DNA of 64,000 bases, taken from Rhizobium sp. BT04. Lineage in GTDB: Bacteria; Pseudomonadota; Alphaproteobacteria; Rhizobiales; Rhizobiaceae. The translations under genes and the position numbers were made by a program. The stretch lies in contig NZ_CP125651.1 in the NCBI RefSeq assembly GCF_030053135.1, forward strand, positions 62,001 through 126,000. The letters are read 5' to 3'. The notes beneath the pieces were generated by a model. That model was given only the letters and a program-made list of their open reading frames with translations, made no database searches and was not told the DNA's origin. Shown here piece by piece: positions 33,521 through 42,600 of the stretch. Every line of letters starts with the position of its first letter. The first letter of the stretch is position 1.

Positions 33521-35392
33521 TCACTCCCGCGGCCTTTCCTCCCGCATGGCCCCCGTTACGCTCTTAAGCAGCGGGCTCGACATCAGATCCTCCAGCAAAA
33601 CCGATAGCTTCGGCTTCCAGTTCGGATAGCTGTCGCTGGTGCCCGGAATATTGGTCGGCCTTTTCTCGTCGGTGAGATCGGCAAGCCGCACGGCGGTCAG
33701 AAGCGATGGAGTCCGAGCAATGAAACGGTAGGCGCTGACGGTCAGATCTTTCAGAGTCTCTTCGCTTGCCCGCGCCGTGAGCCGCGGCGGCAAGTTGAGG
33801 CCGGCGGCCCTGAATGCCGCTTTCAGGTATCTCCGTTCGCGCTTGCGGTGTTCAAGATGCTCTTCGGTGAGATCGGGCGGTACGATGCCATGTTCGCAAC
33901 GGTCCTGAATGTCGGCGCCGCGCCACCAGCCGGCAAGGGTCTGATGGTCATGCGTCGAAATGCAGGCGAGTGCGAGGACGGGATAGGCATCGGCCCGCTT
34001 GAAGCCCTTCTTGTCCTGCTCATAGGAAAGGATCCGATAGGAAAGGATGCCGGCGGCGGCCAGATCCTCCTGCAATCCCTCCGGAATCATTCCCAGAGAT
34101 TCCCCGATGACGAGACATCGATGTTCGGCGGACGCCTCCGCGAGGATCTCCAGCAGCCGACCCTCGGGATAGCGGACATAGGCGCCGCTGTCCGGCCTGT
34201 CGCCCAGTGGAACCAGGAAAAGGCGGCGGACGGCCGGGGCGTGGTCGATACGAATGGCACCCGCATAGCGCATGGCGGCGCTCACCATGCGCCGGTAAGG
34301 CGACATCCCGCCTCCGGCAATTTCGGACGGCAGGTATCCGGCAAGATGCCAGTCCTGCCCGTCTACGGCGAATGGATCGGGAGGGCTGCCGATCGTGGCC
34401 TTGGAGACATAGATATCGGGCTCGCTCCACGTCGCCGAGCCGTCGACCGCTTCCCCGACGGCAAGATCGAGATAGAGCCCGAGCCGCAGGCCGGCCTTGC
34501 GCGCCTGATCTGCCGCCTGCATCAGTTGCCGATGGGCGAGCCATTGCAGCCACATGTGGAAGCGAACACCACCCGCATGCTCGCACTCGAAATCAGCGAC
34601 AGCGACACTGTCGAAGCGCTGGAACTCGGCCGGCCACCGCTGCCAACCGGCGCCCGCTCCGCGCGCGTTCATGGAAAACGAGAGGCATTCGAACAGCGCA
34701 TGCCGCCGCAGGCTGTCGCCGCCTTGCGCGACAAAGGCATCGAAATCATCCGGATCGTCATAGACGGTCTTGTCACCGGTGCGTCGCTGTTGCCACATCG
34801 ACCAGAGATCATGAAGGGCTCCAAGTTTGGTTCGCGCGACGCCGATGTAATCAACGAGATCGGATTGGCGAAGGCGCTCCAATTCCCGTTCGAGTTCGGG
34901 ATTGCCGGCAAAACCCGGCACCTCATCGACTGCGATATAGAGCGGGTTGAGATGCTGGCGGCTCGAGGGCTCATAGGGACTGCAGCGGTCGGGATCGGCG
35001 AGGAACGGCGCGTGAAGCGGGTTGAGGCCGATAAAATCGGCTCCCAGCGATCCTGCCAGATCGGCCAGATCAGACAAATCCTTGAAGTCTCCTATGCCCC
35101 AGTTGCGTGCCGAACGGAGTTCATAAAGCTGCAGGCTCATGCCCCAGATCCGGGTGCCGGAAAGGAAATCCGGCAGAAATGACACCGGGATTGTCCTGCC
35201 GTCCGGCTTGACTTGCCGCTGCGGCGCGCCGGTCTCCGTATCCGCCGTCCCCGTCAACGCGATATTGAGCGCCGAGAGTATCTTACGCTTGGTCGCGGCG
35301 GAAATCGGCACTTCCCGGTTGTCGGGGCTGGGCCTGGTCGGGCTGATGCCGTGGAGCCGGGCGAGCTTGTCGAGCGCAGCGGATTTCATCAT
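33521..35392 (-). CDS. malQ: 4-alpha-glucanotransferase MalQ
   Basis: GH77 amylomaltase that transfers alpha-1,4-glucan segments. The start at 35392 (MMKSAALDKLARLHG) is preceded by GGGAGGAAATGATCGA, overlapping the end of treZ. The 623-residue protein contains the nucleophile region IRIDHAPAVRRLFLVPLG, the acid/base region CLVIGESLGMIPEGL and the third acidic site CISTHDHQTLAGWWRG. It is distal in a two-gene operon with treZ, and together they would process malto-oligosaccharides toward trehalose. The usual partner treY (malto-oligosyltrehalose synthase) is not in the window and may lie elsewhere. Confidence 0.93.
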   Translation of the reverse strand: MMKSAALDKLARLHGISPTRPSPDNREVPISAATKRKILSALNIALTGTADTETGAPQRQVKPDGRTIPVSFLPDFLSGTRIWGMSLQLYELRSARNWGIGDFKDLSDLADLAGSLGADFIGLNPLHAPFLADPDRCSPYEPSSRQHLNPLYIAVDEVPGFAGNPELERELERLRQSDLVDYIGVARTKLGALHDLWSMWQQRRTGDKTVYDDPDDFDAFVAQGGDSLRRHALFECLSFSMNARGAGAGWQRWPAEFQRFDSVAVADFECEHAGGVRFHMWLQWLAHRQLMQAADQARKAGLRLGLYLDLAVGEAVDGSATWSEPDIYVSKATIGSPPDPFAVDGQDWHLAGYLPSEIAGGGMSPYRRMVSAAMRYAGAIRIDHAPAVRRLFLVPLGDRPDSGAYVRYPEGRLLEILAEASAEHRCLVIGESLGMIPEGLQEDLAAAGILSYRILSYEQDKKGFKRADAYPVLALACISTHDHQTLAGWWRGADIQDRCEHGIVPPDLTEEHLEHRKRERRYLKAAFRAAGLNLPPRLTARASEETLKDLTVSAYRFIARTPSLLTAVRLADLTDEKRPTNIPGTSDSYPNWKPKLSVLLEDLMSSPLLKSVTGAMREERPRE

Positions 35393-35396
35393 TCGA

Positions 35397-37166
35397 TCAT
35401 TTCCTCCCACCGATGCTCCAGATCACCGTCCAGGGCGCGAGACCGCCGCCGTCGCTGCCGCCAAGACGGAAGATCGTCTCGGCGTCGTCCTGCTGCGCGG
35501 CGAGCGGCGCCGCCGCGTTGCCCAGATTGGCGCGCAGATGAAGGCGCCGGCTTTGCGCAAGGGTCCAATCCACTGCGATCGCGTTTCCCGCCGAGCGGTA
35601 GACCGCGCTTCCGGCGGCACCTTTCAGCAGAGGCACAATCTTCCGATGCCGGAGGTCGAGAAGTGTCCGGTAATATTCAAGCACGTCGGAGGAGGCGAGT
35701 TTCGACCAGTCCAGCTTGGCCGCAGCGAAGGTCGAAGCCGCCGTCGGGTCGAGAAGGTCGTCGGCGTCGAAGCCCGGCAGACGCGAAAGCTCCTCGCGGC
35801 GGCCTCTCCTGACCTTCTCGTTCAGGTCCTCATCGAAATCGCAGAAAAAGGGAAAAGGCTCTGTGGCGCCCCATTCCTCTCCCATAAACAGCATCGGTAT
35901 CTCAGGCGCCAGCAGATAGATTGATATGACGGCCTTGACGGCATCGACCGGGCTCGACGCCAGAACCCGGTCGCCCAGCGCCCTGTTGCCGATCTGGTCA
36001 TGGTTCTGGATGAAGGACACGAAGGCGGTGGGCGGCAGGTGGCCGCTCGGCCTACCCCGGCTTTCGCCACGATACGGCATATGTTCGCCCTGGAACACGA
36101 AACCTTCCGCCAGCGCCCTGCCGAGCTTGTCGGCGTCGCCGGCGTAATCGGCATAGTAGCCGAAGGTCTCACCAGTCGCTGCGACGTGCAGCACATGATG
36201 CACATCGTCGTTCCACTGGGCGGTGAACAGCCTCGCCTCCCCCTTTTCGTCACGCTTCAACAACTCACTGTCGTTTTCCTCGTTTTCGACGATCAGGTGC
36301 ACATGCCGGTTGCCGGCCGCCGCCCTGACGCGGCGGGCGAGTTCGTGAAGCAGATGCTCGGCGCTGTCGTCCTTGATAGCGTGAACGGCATCGAAGCGGA
36401 AACCGTCGAGCCTGAACTCGGTGATCCAGTAGAGGGCGTTCTCAATGATGAACTCGCGGATCATCTCCGATCCGTCGCCGTCGTAGTTGACGCCGTGGCC
36501 CCACGGCGTCTTGTGATACTCGGTAAAGAGCGGCGCATAGGACGGAATATAGTTCCCGTCCGGTCCGAAGTGGTTGTAGACGACATCCAGGAAAACGGAG
36601 ATGCCGCGCTGGTGTGCTGCGTCCACCAACGCCATGAAATCCTCCGGCCGGCCGTAGCTGCTGTCGGGAGCATAGGGAAGCACGCCGTCATAACCCCAGC
36701 TGTAACGGCCCGGAAATTCACTGAGCGGCATGATCTGCAACGCCGTGACACCCAACGCTTGCAGATGATCGAGCCGCTCGATGGCGGCCCTGAAGCTGCC
36801 CTCCGGCGTAAAACCGCCGATATGCATCTCGTAGATGACCATCTCCTCCCAGGGTCGGCCGGCCCAGTCGCCCGTCTCCCAGCGATAAGAGGAAAGGTCG
36901 ATCACTTCGCTCGGGCCGTGTACATCCTGCGGCTGGAACCGCGAGGCGGGATCGGGAATTTCGAGGCCGTCGGGCAAGACGAAGCGATAGCGCGTCCCGG
37001 GACGAGCATCCGCAGCGGTGCAGCGGTGCCAACCGTCTTCGGCGGCCTGCATCGGCCGCGGGACAGCGCCTTCCAGCTTCAGCGATACGCTTTCATGCAA
37101 CGGAGCCCAAAGGCGAAACAGAATGCCCTCTTCGGTGAGTGCGGGGCCGAACGTCATTTCGGTCAA
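35397..37166 (-). CDS. treZ: Malto-oligosyltrehalose trehalohydrolase TreZ
   Basis: GH13 enzyme that releases trehalose from maltooligosyltrehalose. The 589 residues have an N-terminal carbohydrate-binding domain (about 1-100) and the catalytic barrel. Visible are region I DVVYNHFGPDGNY, nucleophile D259 (DGFRFDAVHAI), acid/base E294 (LIVENEEND) and NHDQIGNRALG. The short glycine-rich GYDGVLPYAPDSSYG segment is typical of TreZ. It is immediately upstream of malQ, with which its end overlaps in the ribosome-binding region. It complements the GlgE pathway at 54-63 kb as a second trehalose route. Confidence 0.93.
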   Translation of the reverse strand: MTEMTFGPALTEEGILFRLWAPLHESVSLKLEGAVPRPMQAAEDGWHRCTAADARPGTRYRFVLPDGLEIPDPASRFQPQDVHGPSEVIDLSSYRWETGDWAGRPWEEMVIYEMHIGGFTPEGSFRAAIERLDHLQALGVTALQIMPLSEFPGRYSWGYDGVLPYAPDSSYGRPEDFMALVDAAHQRGISVFLDVVYNHFGPDGNYIPSYAPLFTEYHKTPWGHGVNYDGDGSEMIREFIIENALYWITEFRLDGFRFDAVHAIKDDSAEHLLHELARRVRAAAGNRHVHLIVENEENDSELLKRDEKGEARLFTAQWNDDVHHVLHVAATGETFGYYADYAGDADKLGRALAEGFVFQGEHMPYRGESRGRPSGHLPPTAFVSFIQNHDQIGNRALGDRVLASSPVDAVKAVISIYLLAPEIPMLFMGEEWGATEPFPFFCDFDEDLNEKVRRGRREELSRLPGFDADDLLDPTAASTFAAAKLDWSKLASSDVLEYYRTLLDLRHRKIVPLLKGAAGSAVYRSAGNAIAVDWTLAQSRRLHLRANLGNAAAPLAAQQDDAETIFRLGGSDGGGLAPWTVIWSIGGRK

Positions 37167-37285
37167 GGGAAAGCCTTTGGTGAATGGATGGGATTTGGGT
37201 AACTTTTATCAGGACAAAAAGTTTCGCCGGCGCGAGCGCAAAGCCGTTGCCGTCACGGATTGCCTATTCGGCAGACGCCAGAGAG

Positions 37286-37300
37286 TAGGATTTTATCCTA
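37286..37300. promoter_or_regulatory. Palindromic operator candidate for parDE
   Basis: TAGGATTTTATCCTA has perfect six-base arms around a three-base centre. It lies 39 bp before the antitoxin start codon. ParD-family antitoxins autoregulate by binding such palindromes. Confidence 0.5.
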
Positions 37301-37338
37301 TCGCGTGATATAAGGGATGCAGATTAGGAGTACGGTCG

Positions 37339-37620
37339 ATGCGTTCAACACAGCAGATGAGCATTACGTTGCCCGTGGAAATGGCGAAACTCGTCAAGCA
37401 ACGGGTCTCCAACGGTGATTACGCCTCGGAGAGCGAAGTCATACGCGAGGGACTGCGGGCTTTGGCAGAACGTGAAAATGCCGTCGAGCATTGGCTGCGA
37501 ACGGAAGTTGCGGCCACCTATGATACCTACAAGGCCGATCGTAGCAAAGCCAAGCCCCTCGATGAGGTCTGGAAGCGCCTCGAAGTGCGCATGGACGAAA
37601 TCGACCGCGACGAGGATTGA
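37339..37620 (+). CDS. parD: ParD-family antitoxin
   Basis: Ribbon-helix-helix antitoxin of 93 residues. The N-terminal part (STQQMSITLPVEMAKLVKQRVSNGDYASESEVIREGLRAL, quoted in two parts because of length) is the DNA-binding RHH fold of the ParD/CopG type. The C-terminus (LRTEVAATYDTYKADRSKAKPLDEVWKRLEVRMDEID) wraps the toxin. It overlaps parE by four bases (ATGA), the normal order. A palindrome at 37286 may be the autoregulatory site. Confidence 0.9.
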   Translation: MRSTQQMSITLPVEMAKLVKQRVSNGDYASESEVIREGLRALAERENAVEHWLRTEVAATYDTYKADRSKAKPLDEVWKRLEVRMDEIDRDED

Positions 37621-37937
37621 TGAAGCGCTATCATATCCGCCTCACCGATGAGGCGGAGTTGGATTTGGCGCGTATCTATCGTTTCGTCCGCAAGAAATCT
37701 GCATCTTCTGCCGCCGCCCGCGACTATGTGGCCCGCATCAAGACCTTTGTGGATGGGTTCGATACATATCCGGAGCGCGGCAGCATCCATGATCAGATCC
37801 GGCCGGGATTGCGTATTGTCGGCTTTGAGCGCCGGGTCAGCGTGGCATTCGTGGTCGAGCCCACCGAGGTTGTTATCCTCCGTATCCTCTATGCCGGGCG
37901 GCAGTTTAAGAGTGACGAGAGTGAGAGCTGGCCCTAA
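37617..37937 (+). CDS. parE: ParE-family toxin
   Basis: RelE/ParE-superfamily toxin of 106 residues: MKRYHIRLTDEAELDLARIYRFVRKKSAS then the core ARDYVARIKTFVDGFDTYPERG, ending VEPTEVVILRILYAGRQF. ParE members poison DNA gyrase, and this strand-helix pattern with the C-terminal ILRILYAGR is typical. It is encoded directly after parD with a four-base overlap. No hairpin terminator is evident downstream; it runs toward the convergent kinase genes. Confidence 0.9.
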   Translation: MMKRYHIRLTDEAELDLARIYRFVRKKSASSAAARDYVARIKTFVDGFDTYPERGSIHDQIRPGLRIVGFERRVSVAFVVEPTEVVILRILYAGRQFKSDESESWP

Positions 37938-37971
37938 ACGCAATATAAGCAGCGTATCCTCGCCTCGATCA

Positions 37972-39651
37972 TCAGGCCGCCGCGACCTTGCCCGATAGCG
38001 CCTGATCCATAGCCGCCCGAAGCTGTTCTTGCGTGAACGGCTTCTTCATCCGCAGCATCCGGCCGAGGCCATGGTCTTCGGAAAACTCGGCATAGCCGGA
38101 AGCAAGGATAATAGGCAGGCCCGGGAAAACCGAACGAAGGTGACGCGCAAGTTCCGCGCCCGTCATGCCGGGCATGGCATGATCGGTGATGACGAGGTCG
38201 CAGTTCGGTCCGTCGGCAAGGAATTCCAAAGCCTGGGAAGCCGAAGACGCTTCCCGCGGCAGGTGCCCGAGATCCTCCAGCATCGCCACGGTTCCCGTCC
38301 TGACAAGTGCATCGTCGTCGACGACGAGAATGGCAAGCGGCCTCGACACCGGTGTCAAAGGCTCCGGTGCCGGAGGCTCGACGACCGGCTGCGCCTTGAC
38401 GAAGGTCTCGGCCACGGGCAGCCACAGGGATACGGTCGTGCCCTTCCCCCTCGTGCTCGATATCTGGATCGAGCCGCCGGATTGGGCCGCAAGGCCATGA
38501 ACCATCGACAGGCCGAGGCCCGTGCCCTTGCCGACCCCCTTGGTGGTGAAAAAAGGTTCGGCGGCACGCGAGACCGTCGTCTCGTCCATTCCTTCGCCGT
38601 CATCCGACACCGATATCCTGATGTAATTCCCGCCCGCGAGACCGGTCGGCCGGCTCTCTTCGGCCGCCGCGGCAACCGTCACGGCGCCGCCGCTTTCGAG
38701 TGCGTCCCGGGCATTGACGAACAGGTTGAGCAGCGCCAGTTCCAACTGGTTGCTGTCGACCAGAAGAGGCGCGAGATCACCCGGGATGCTTTTGCGGATT
38801 TCGATGCGCGGCCCCACCGCCTTGGCGAGGAGATCCTCGACGTTTTCAAACAGCCTGAGAAAATCGACCGCCTGCGGCTTGAGCTCCTGGCGGCGCGCGA
38901 AGGCAAGTAGGCGCTGGGTCAGCGCCGTGCCTCGCTCGGCCGCCTGGATCGCATTGGTCACCAGGCGTTCGCTACGTTCATCGGCCGGAAGCCGTTTCTT
39001 CAGAAGATTGAGACTGCCGAGAACCGCCATCAGGAGGTTGTTGAAGTCGTGGGCGACGCCACCCGTCAGGTGGCCGATCGTGTCGAGCTTCTGTGCCTCG
39101 AACAGTTGGGCGAGCGCCTCCTCGCGCTCTCGCGTCCGTTGATCGATCCGGTGCTCGAGCTCTTCGTTGAGTTCACGCAACTGCGCTGCCGAGGCCTGGA
39201 GCTCGGCGGTGCGCTGGTGAACGCGGGCCTCCAGCTCGGCGTTCAGGCGTTCGAGTTCCCTCGTCTTCCTGTAGAGATCGGCAAAGACCCGCACCTTGGC
39301 CCTCAGCACCTCGGGGACGATTGGGACGGAGACGTAGTCGACCGCACCCACCGCATAGCCGCGCAGGCGGTCCGGTTCCGCCAGCATGACGGCGGAAACG
39401 AAGATGATCGGCGTATTCTGATAGCGCGGATGCTGCCGGATCATGCTGACGAGCTCGAAGCCATCCTGTTCCGGCATACAGACATCGACGAGAATGACCG
39501 CGATTTCGGTGCGCAACAGATGCTCGAAGGCTTCACGGGCGGATTGCGCCTTGATGAGGTTCTCCTCGAGCTCTTCGAGAATGACCTCGTAACTCAGGAG
39601 CTTTGCCGGCTGGTCGTCGACGAGGAGGATGTTGACAGGGTTCATGGCCAT
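37972..39651 (-). CDS. Hybrid histidine kinase with N- and C-terminal receiver domains
   Basis: Soluble signalling protein of 559 residues with four modules. First is a receiver (about 5-120; phosphorylatable D56 in ILVDVCMPEQ, but the usual Lys-Pro near residue 108 is replaced by VSVPIVPE). A coiled coil follows (about 125-185), then a HisKA/HATPase kinase with H201 (GGVAHDFNNLL) and GTGLGLSMVHGL, then a C-terminal receiver (LVITDHAMPGMTG). It is four bases downstream of the giant HAMP kinase gene, so the two form one operon. The N-terminal receiver suggests it is controlled by that kinase. Start M1 or M3 is possible. Confidence 0.88.
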   Translation of the reverse strand: MAMNPVNILLVDDQPAKLLSYEVILEELEENLIKAQSAREAFEHLLRTEIAVILVDVCMPEQDGFELVSMIRQHPRYQNTPIIFVSAVMLAEPDRLRGYAVGAVDYVSVPIVPEVLRAKVRVFADLYRKTRELERLNAELEARVHQRTAELQASAAQLRELNEELEHRIDQRTREREEALAQLFEAQKLDTIGHLTGGVAHDFNNLLMAVLGSLNLLKKRLPADERSERLVTNAIQAAERGTALTQRLLAFARRQELKPQAVDFLRLFENVEDLLAKAVGPRIEIRKSIPGDLAPLLVDSNQLELALLNLFVNARDALESGGAVTVAAAAEESRPTGLAGGNYIRISVSDDGEGMDETTVSRAAEPFFTTKGVGKGTGLGLSMVHGLAAQSGGSIQISSTRGKGTTVSLWLPVAETFVKAQPVVEPPAPEPLTPVSRPLAILVVDDDALVRTGTVAMLEDLGHLPREASSASQALEFLADGPNCDLVITDHAMPGMTGAELARHLRSVFPGLPIILASGYAEFSEDHGLGRMLRMKKPFTQEQLRAAMDQALSGKVAAA

Positions 39652-39655
39652 GTCC

Positions 39656-42600
39656 TCAGCGATGCAGCCACATGCGAAGAGCCGACAGAAGCTGCTCGGT
39701 ATTGACGGGCTTTGCCAGATAGTCCGACGCGCCCGCTTCCAGGCATTTCTCGCGGTCGCCCTTCATCGCCTTGGCCGTCAGCGCCAGGATCGGGAGCCGC
39801 CGGAACCGAGGCTCCGACCGGATGACCTGCATCGTCTCGTAGCCGTCCATTCCAGGCATCATGATATCCATCAGCACGATCGCGACCGTGGGCTCGTTGT
39901 TGATGACGTCGATGGCTTCGCTACCGGTCGTCGCGGTCAGGACCCTCATTCCCCTGCGCTCCAGCACGCTGCTCAGCGCGAAGATATTGCGGGCATCGTC
40001 GTCGACGAGCAGCACGGTCTCGCCGACCAGATCCTCGTCCGAACTGTGCAGTTCCTGCAGCGTCGCCTGTTTTGCCGCCGGCAGGTCGGCAACGACGCGG
40101 TGGAGGAACAGCGCCGTTTCGTCGAGCAGACGCTCGGGCGACTCCACGCCCTTCACCACGACGCTGCGGGCCATGCTATGCAGCGTCGCATCTTCCTCGG
40201 GCGAGAGCTCCCGGCCGGTGAAGACGACCACCGGCACCTCACCGATCTCGGCGTCGTCGCGTATTCTCTCCAGGACTTCGAAGCCGGACATGTCGGGCAG
40301 CGTGAGATCGAGCACGACGCAGTCCGGCGGATCCTGCTTCAGAGCGTCGAGCGCTTCCGATCCGGACCCGACGCTGGTGATGTCGATATCGTCATGTCCA
40401 AGAAGGGCGGTGACGCTCAGCCGCTCCGCCTCGTTGTCTTCCACCAGCAACAGATGTTTGCGGCGCTGTTGCGCATAGGCCTTCAAGCGCGACAGCGCCT
40501 TGCCGAGGCCCTCCGGCGTCGTCGGCTTGCTCATGAAAGCGAAGGCGCCTCGGGTCAGCCCATGCTGGCGGTCCTCGTCGAGGCTGATGATCTGGACGGG
40601 AATATGCCGCGTCTGCGAGTTCTGTTTGAGCTGGCTCAGCACAGTCCAGCCGAGCATGTCGGGAAGGAAGATATCGAGCGAGATCGCCGACGGCTTGTAC
40701 TCCTGCGCGAGAACAAGCGCATCGCTGCCACGCATAGCGACCAGCACCTTGAAGCCATTGTCGCGGGCCAGATCGACCAGGACGCGGGCGTAATGCGCAT
40801 CGTCTTCGACGACGAGCAATACCGAGTCGCCGACCGCTATCCGATGACGATCGTCTGCGACATGTTCGGTGGGTTTCTCGGCGCGGCGGGCAGCCGCTTC
40901 AGCAAATTCCACGACGTTCGCCGGCGCGGGGGCGGGCTTGGGAGCAATCGCAGCGGCACCGACATATGTCAGCGGCAGGTAGAGAACGAAGGTGCTGCCG
41001 ACGCCCGGCGTGCTGCGCAATTGGATCTCGCCACCGAGCAGGTTCGCCAATTCGCGGCTGATCGCCAGGCCGAGACCGGTGCCGCCATATTTGCGGCTTG
41101 TGGAAGCATCCGCCTGCTGGAAGGCCTCGAAAATGATGCGCTGCTTTTCCGGCGGTATGCCGATGCCGGTATCGACGACTTCGAAGGCGATCACCGAAGG
41201 CGCATGCCGCAGCGACGGATGATCGGGCGACCAGCCGCCCGTTGCCAACGCGACGCGAAGCGTCACGCCGCCCTGCGCGGTGAATTTGAAGGCGTTCGAC
41301 AGCAGGTTCTTGAGGATCTGCTGCAGCCGCTTGGAATCGGTAATGATGCTCTTCGTGACATCGCCGTCGACCTCGACCGCAAACGACAGGTTCCGGTTTT
41401 CGGCCTCGTGCCGGAACGGCCGCGCCATCATCTCGAGCAGATTGCTGACGAAAATCTCCTCGGCGTCGACCGAGACAGTTCCGGACTCGATCTTCGACAG
41501 GTCGAGAATATCGCTGATGAGGTTCAGCAGATCGGTGCCCGCGCCGTGGATCGTCTTGGCGAACTCGACCTGTTTTCCAGATAGGTTGCCGTCCGGGTTT
41601 TCTCCCAGCTGCTGGCCGAGGATGAGGATCGAATTCAAAGGCGTGCGCAGCTCATGCGACATGTTGGCGAGGAATTCGGATTTGTATTTCGATGTCAGCG
41701 CGAGCTCGGTTGCCTTTTCCTCGAGCGCACGCCGGGCCTGCTCGATCTCCTGGTTCTTCGCCTCGACTTCAACGTTGCGTTCTTCCAGCTGCTGCGCCTT
41801 CTGCCCGAGCTGTTCGTTGGTCTGCTGCAGCTCGCGCTGCTGCGTCTGCAGCTCGGCGGCGAGCTGCTGGGATTGCTTGAGCAGGCCTTCGGTCTGCATG
41901 GTCGCTTCGATCGAGTTGAGAACGATGCCGATCGATGTCGTCAGTTGGTCGAGGAAGGAGAGCTGCAGCTCGGTAAATTCGCCGGCGGAGGCAAGCTCGA
42001 TGACCGCTTTCACCTGCCCTTCGAAATGCACCGGCAACACGATGGCGCTTCTCGGCAGAGTGGTGAACACGCCGGAGCTGATCGGCACGACGTTATCGGG
42101 GAGGTCGGTGACCAGGATCCGGCGGGCATCGCTGGCGCACTGACCGACAAGTCCCTGGCCGAATTCAAGCCGCGCCGGATGTGCCGCCTCCACCCCTTGG
42201 GCATAGACGGAGAGCAGCGACAAGACCGGTTGCCGCTCTTCGGCATCCACCTGGTAGATGACCCCCTGATGGGCGCCGACCAGAGGCGCGAGCTCCGACA
42301 GCAGCATCTTGCCGACCAGCGTCAGATCGCGCTGGCCCTGCAGCATGTTGGTGAAGCGCGCCAGATTGGTCTTCAGCCAGTCCTGCTCGGTGTTGCGCTC
42401 AGTGGTGAGGCGCAAATTGTCGATCATCGTGTTGATGTTGTCCTTGAGTTCGGCCACTTCGCCGCGCGCGTCGACCTTGATCGACCGCGTCAGGTCGCCC
42501 TTGGTGACGGCGGTCGCCACCTCGGCGATGGCGCGCACCTGCGTCGTCAGATTGGCGGCAAGCAGGTTGACGTTGCCGGTCAGGTCCTTCCAGGTGCCGG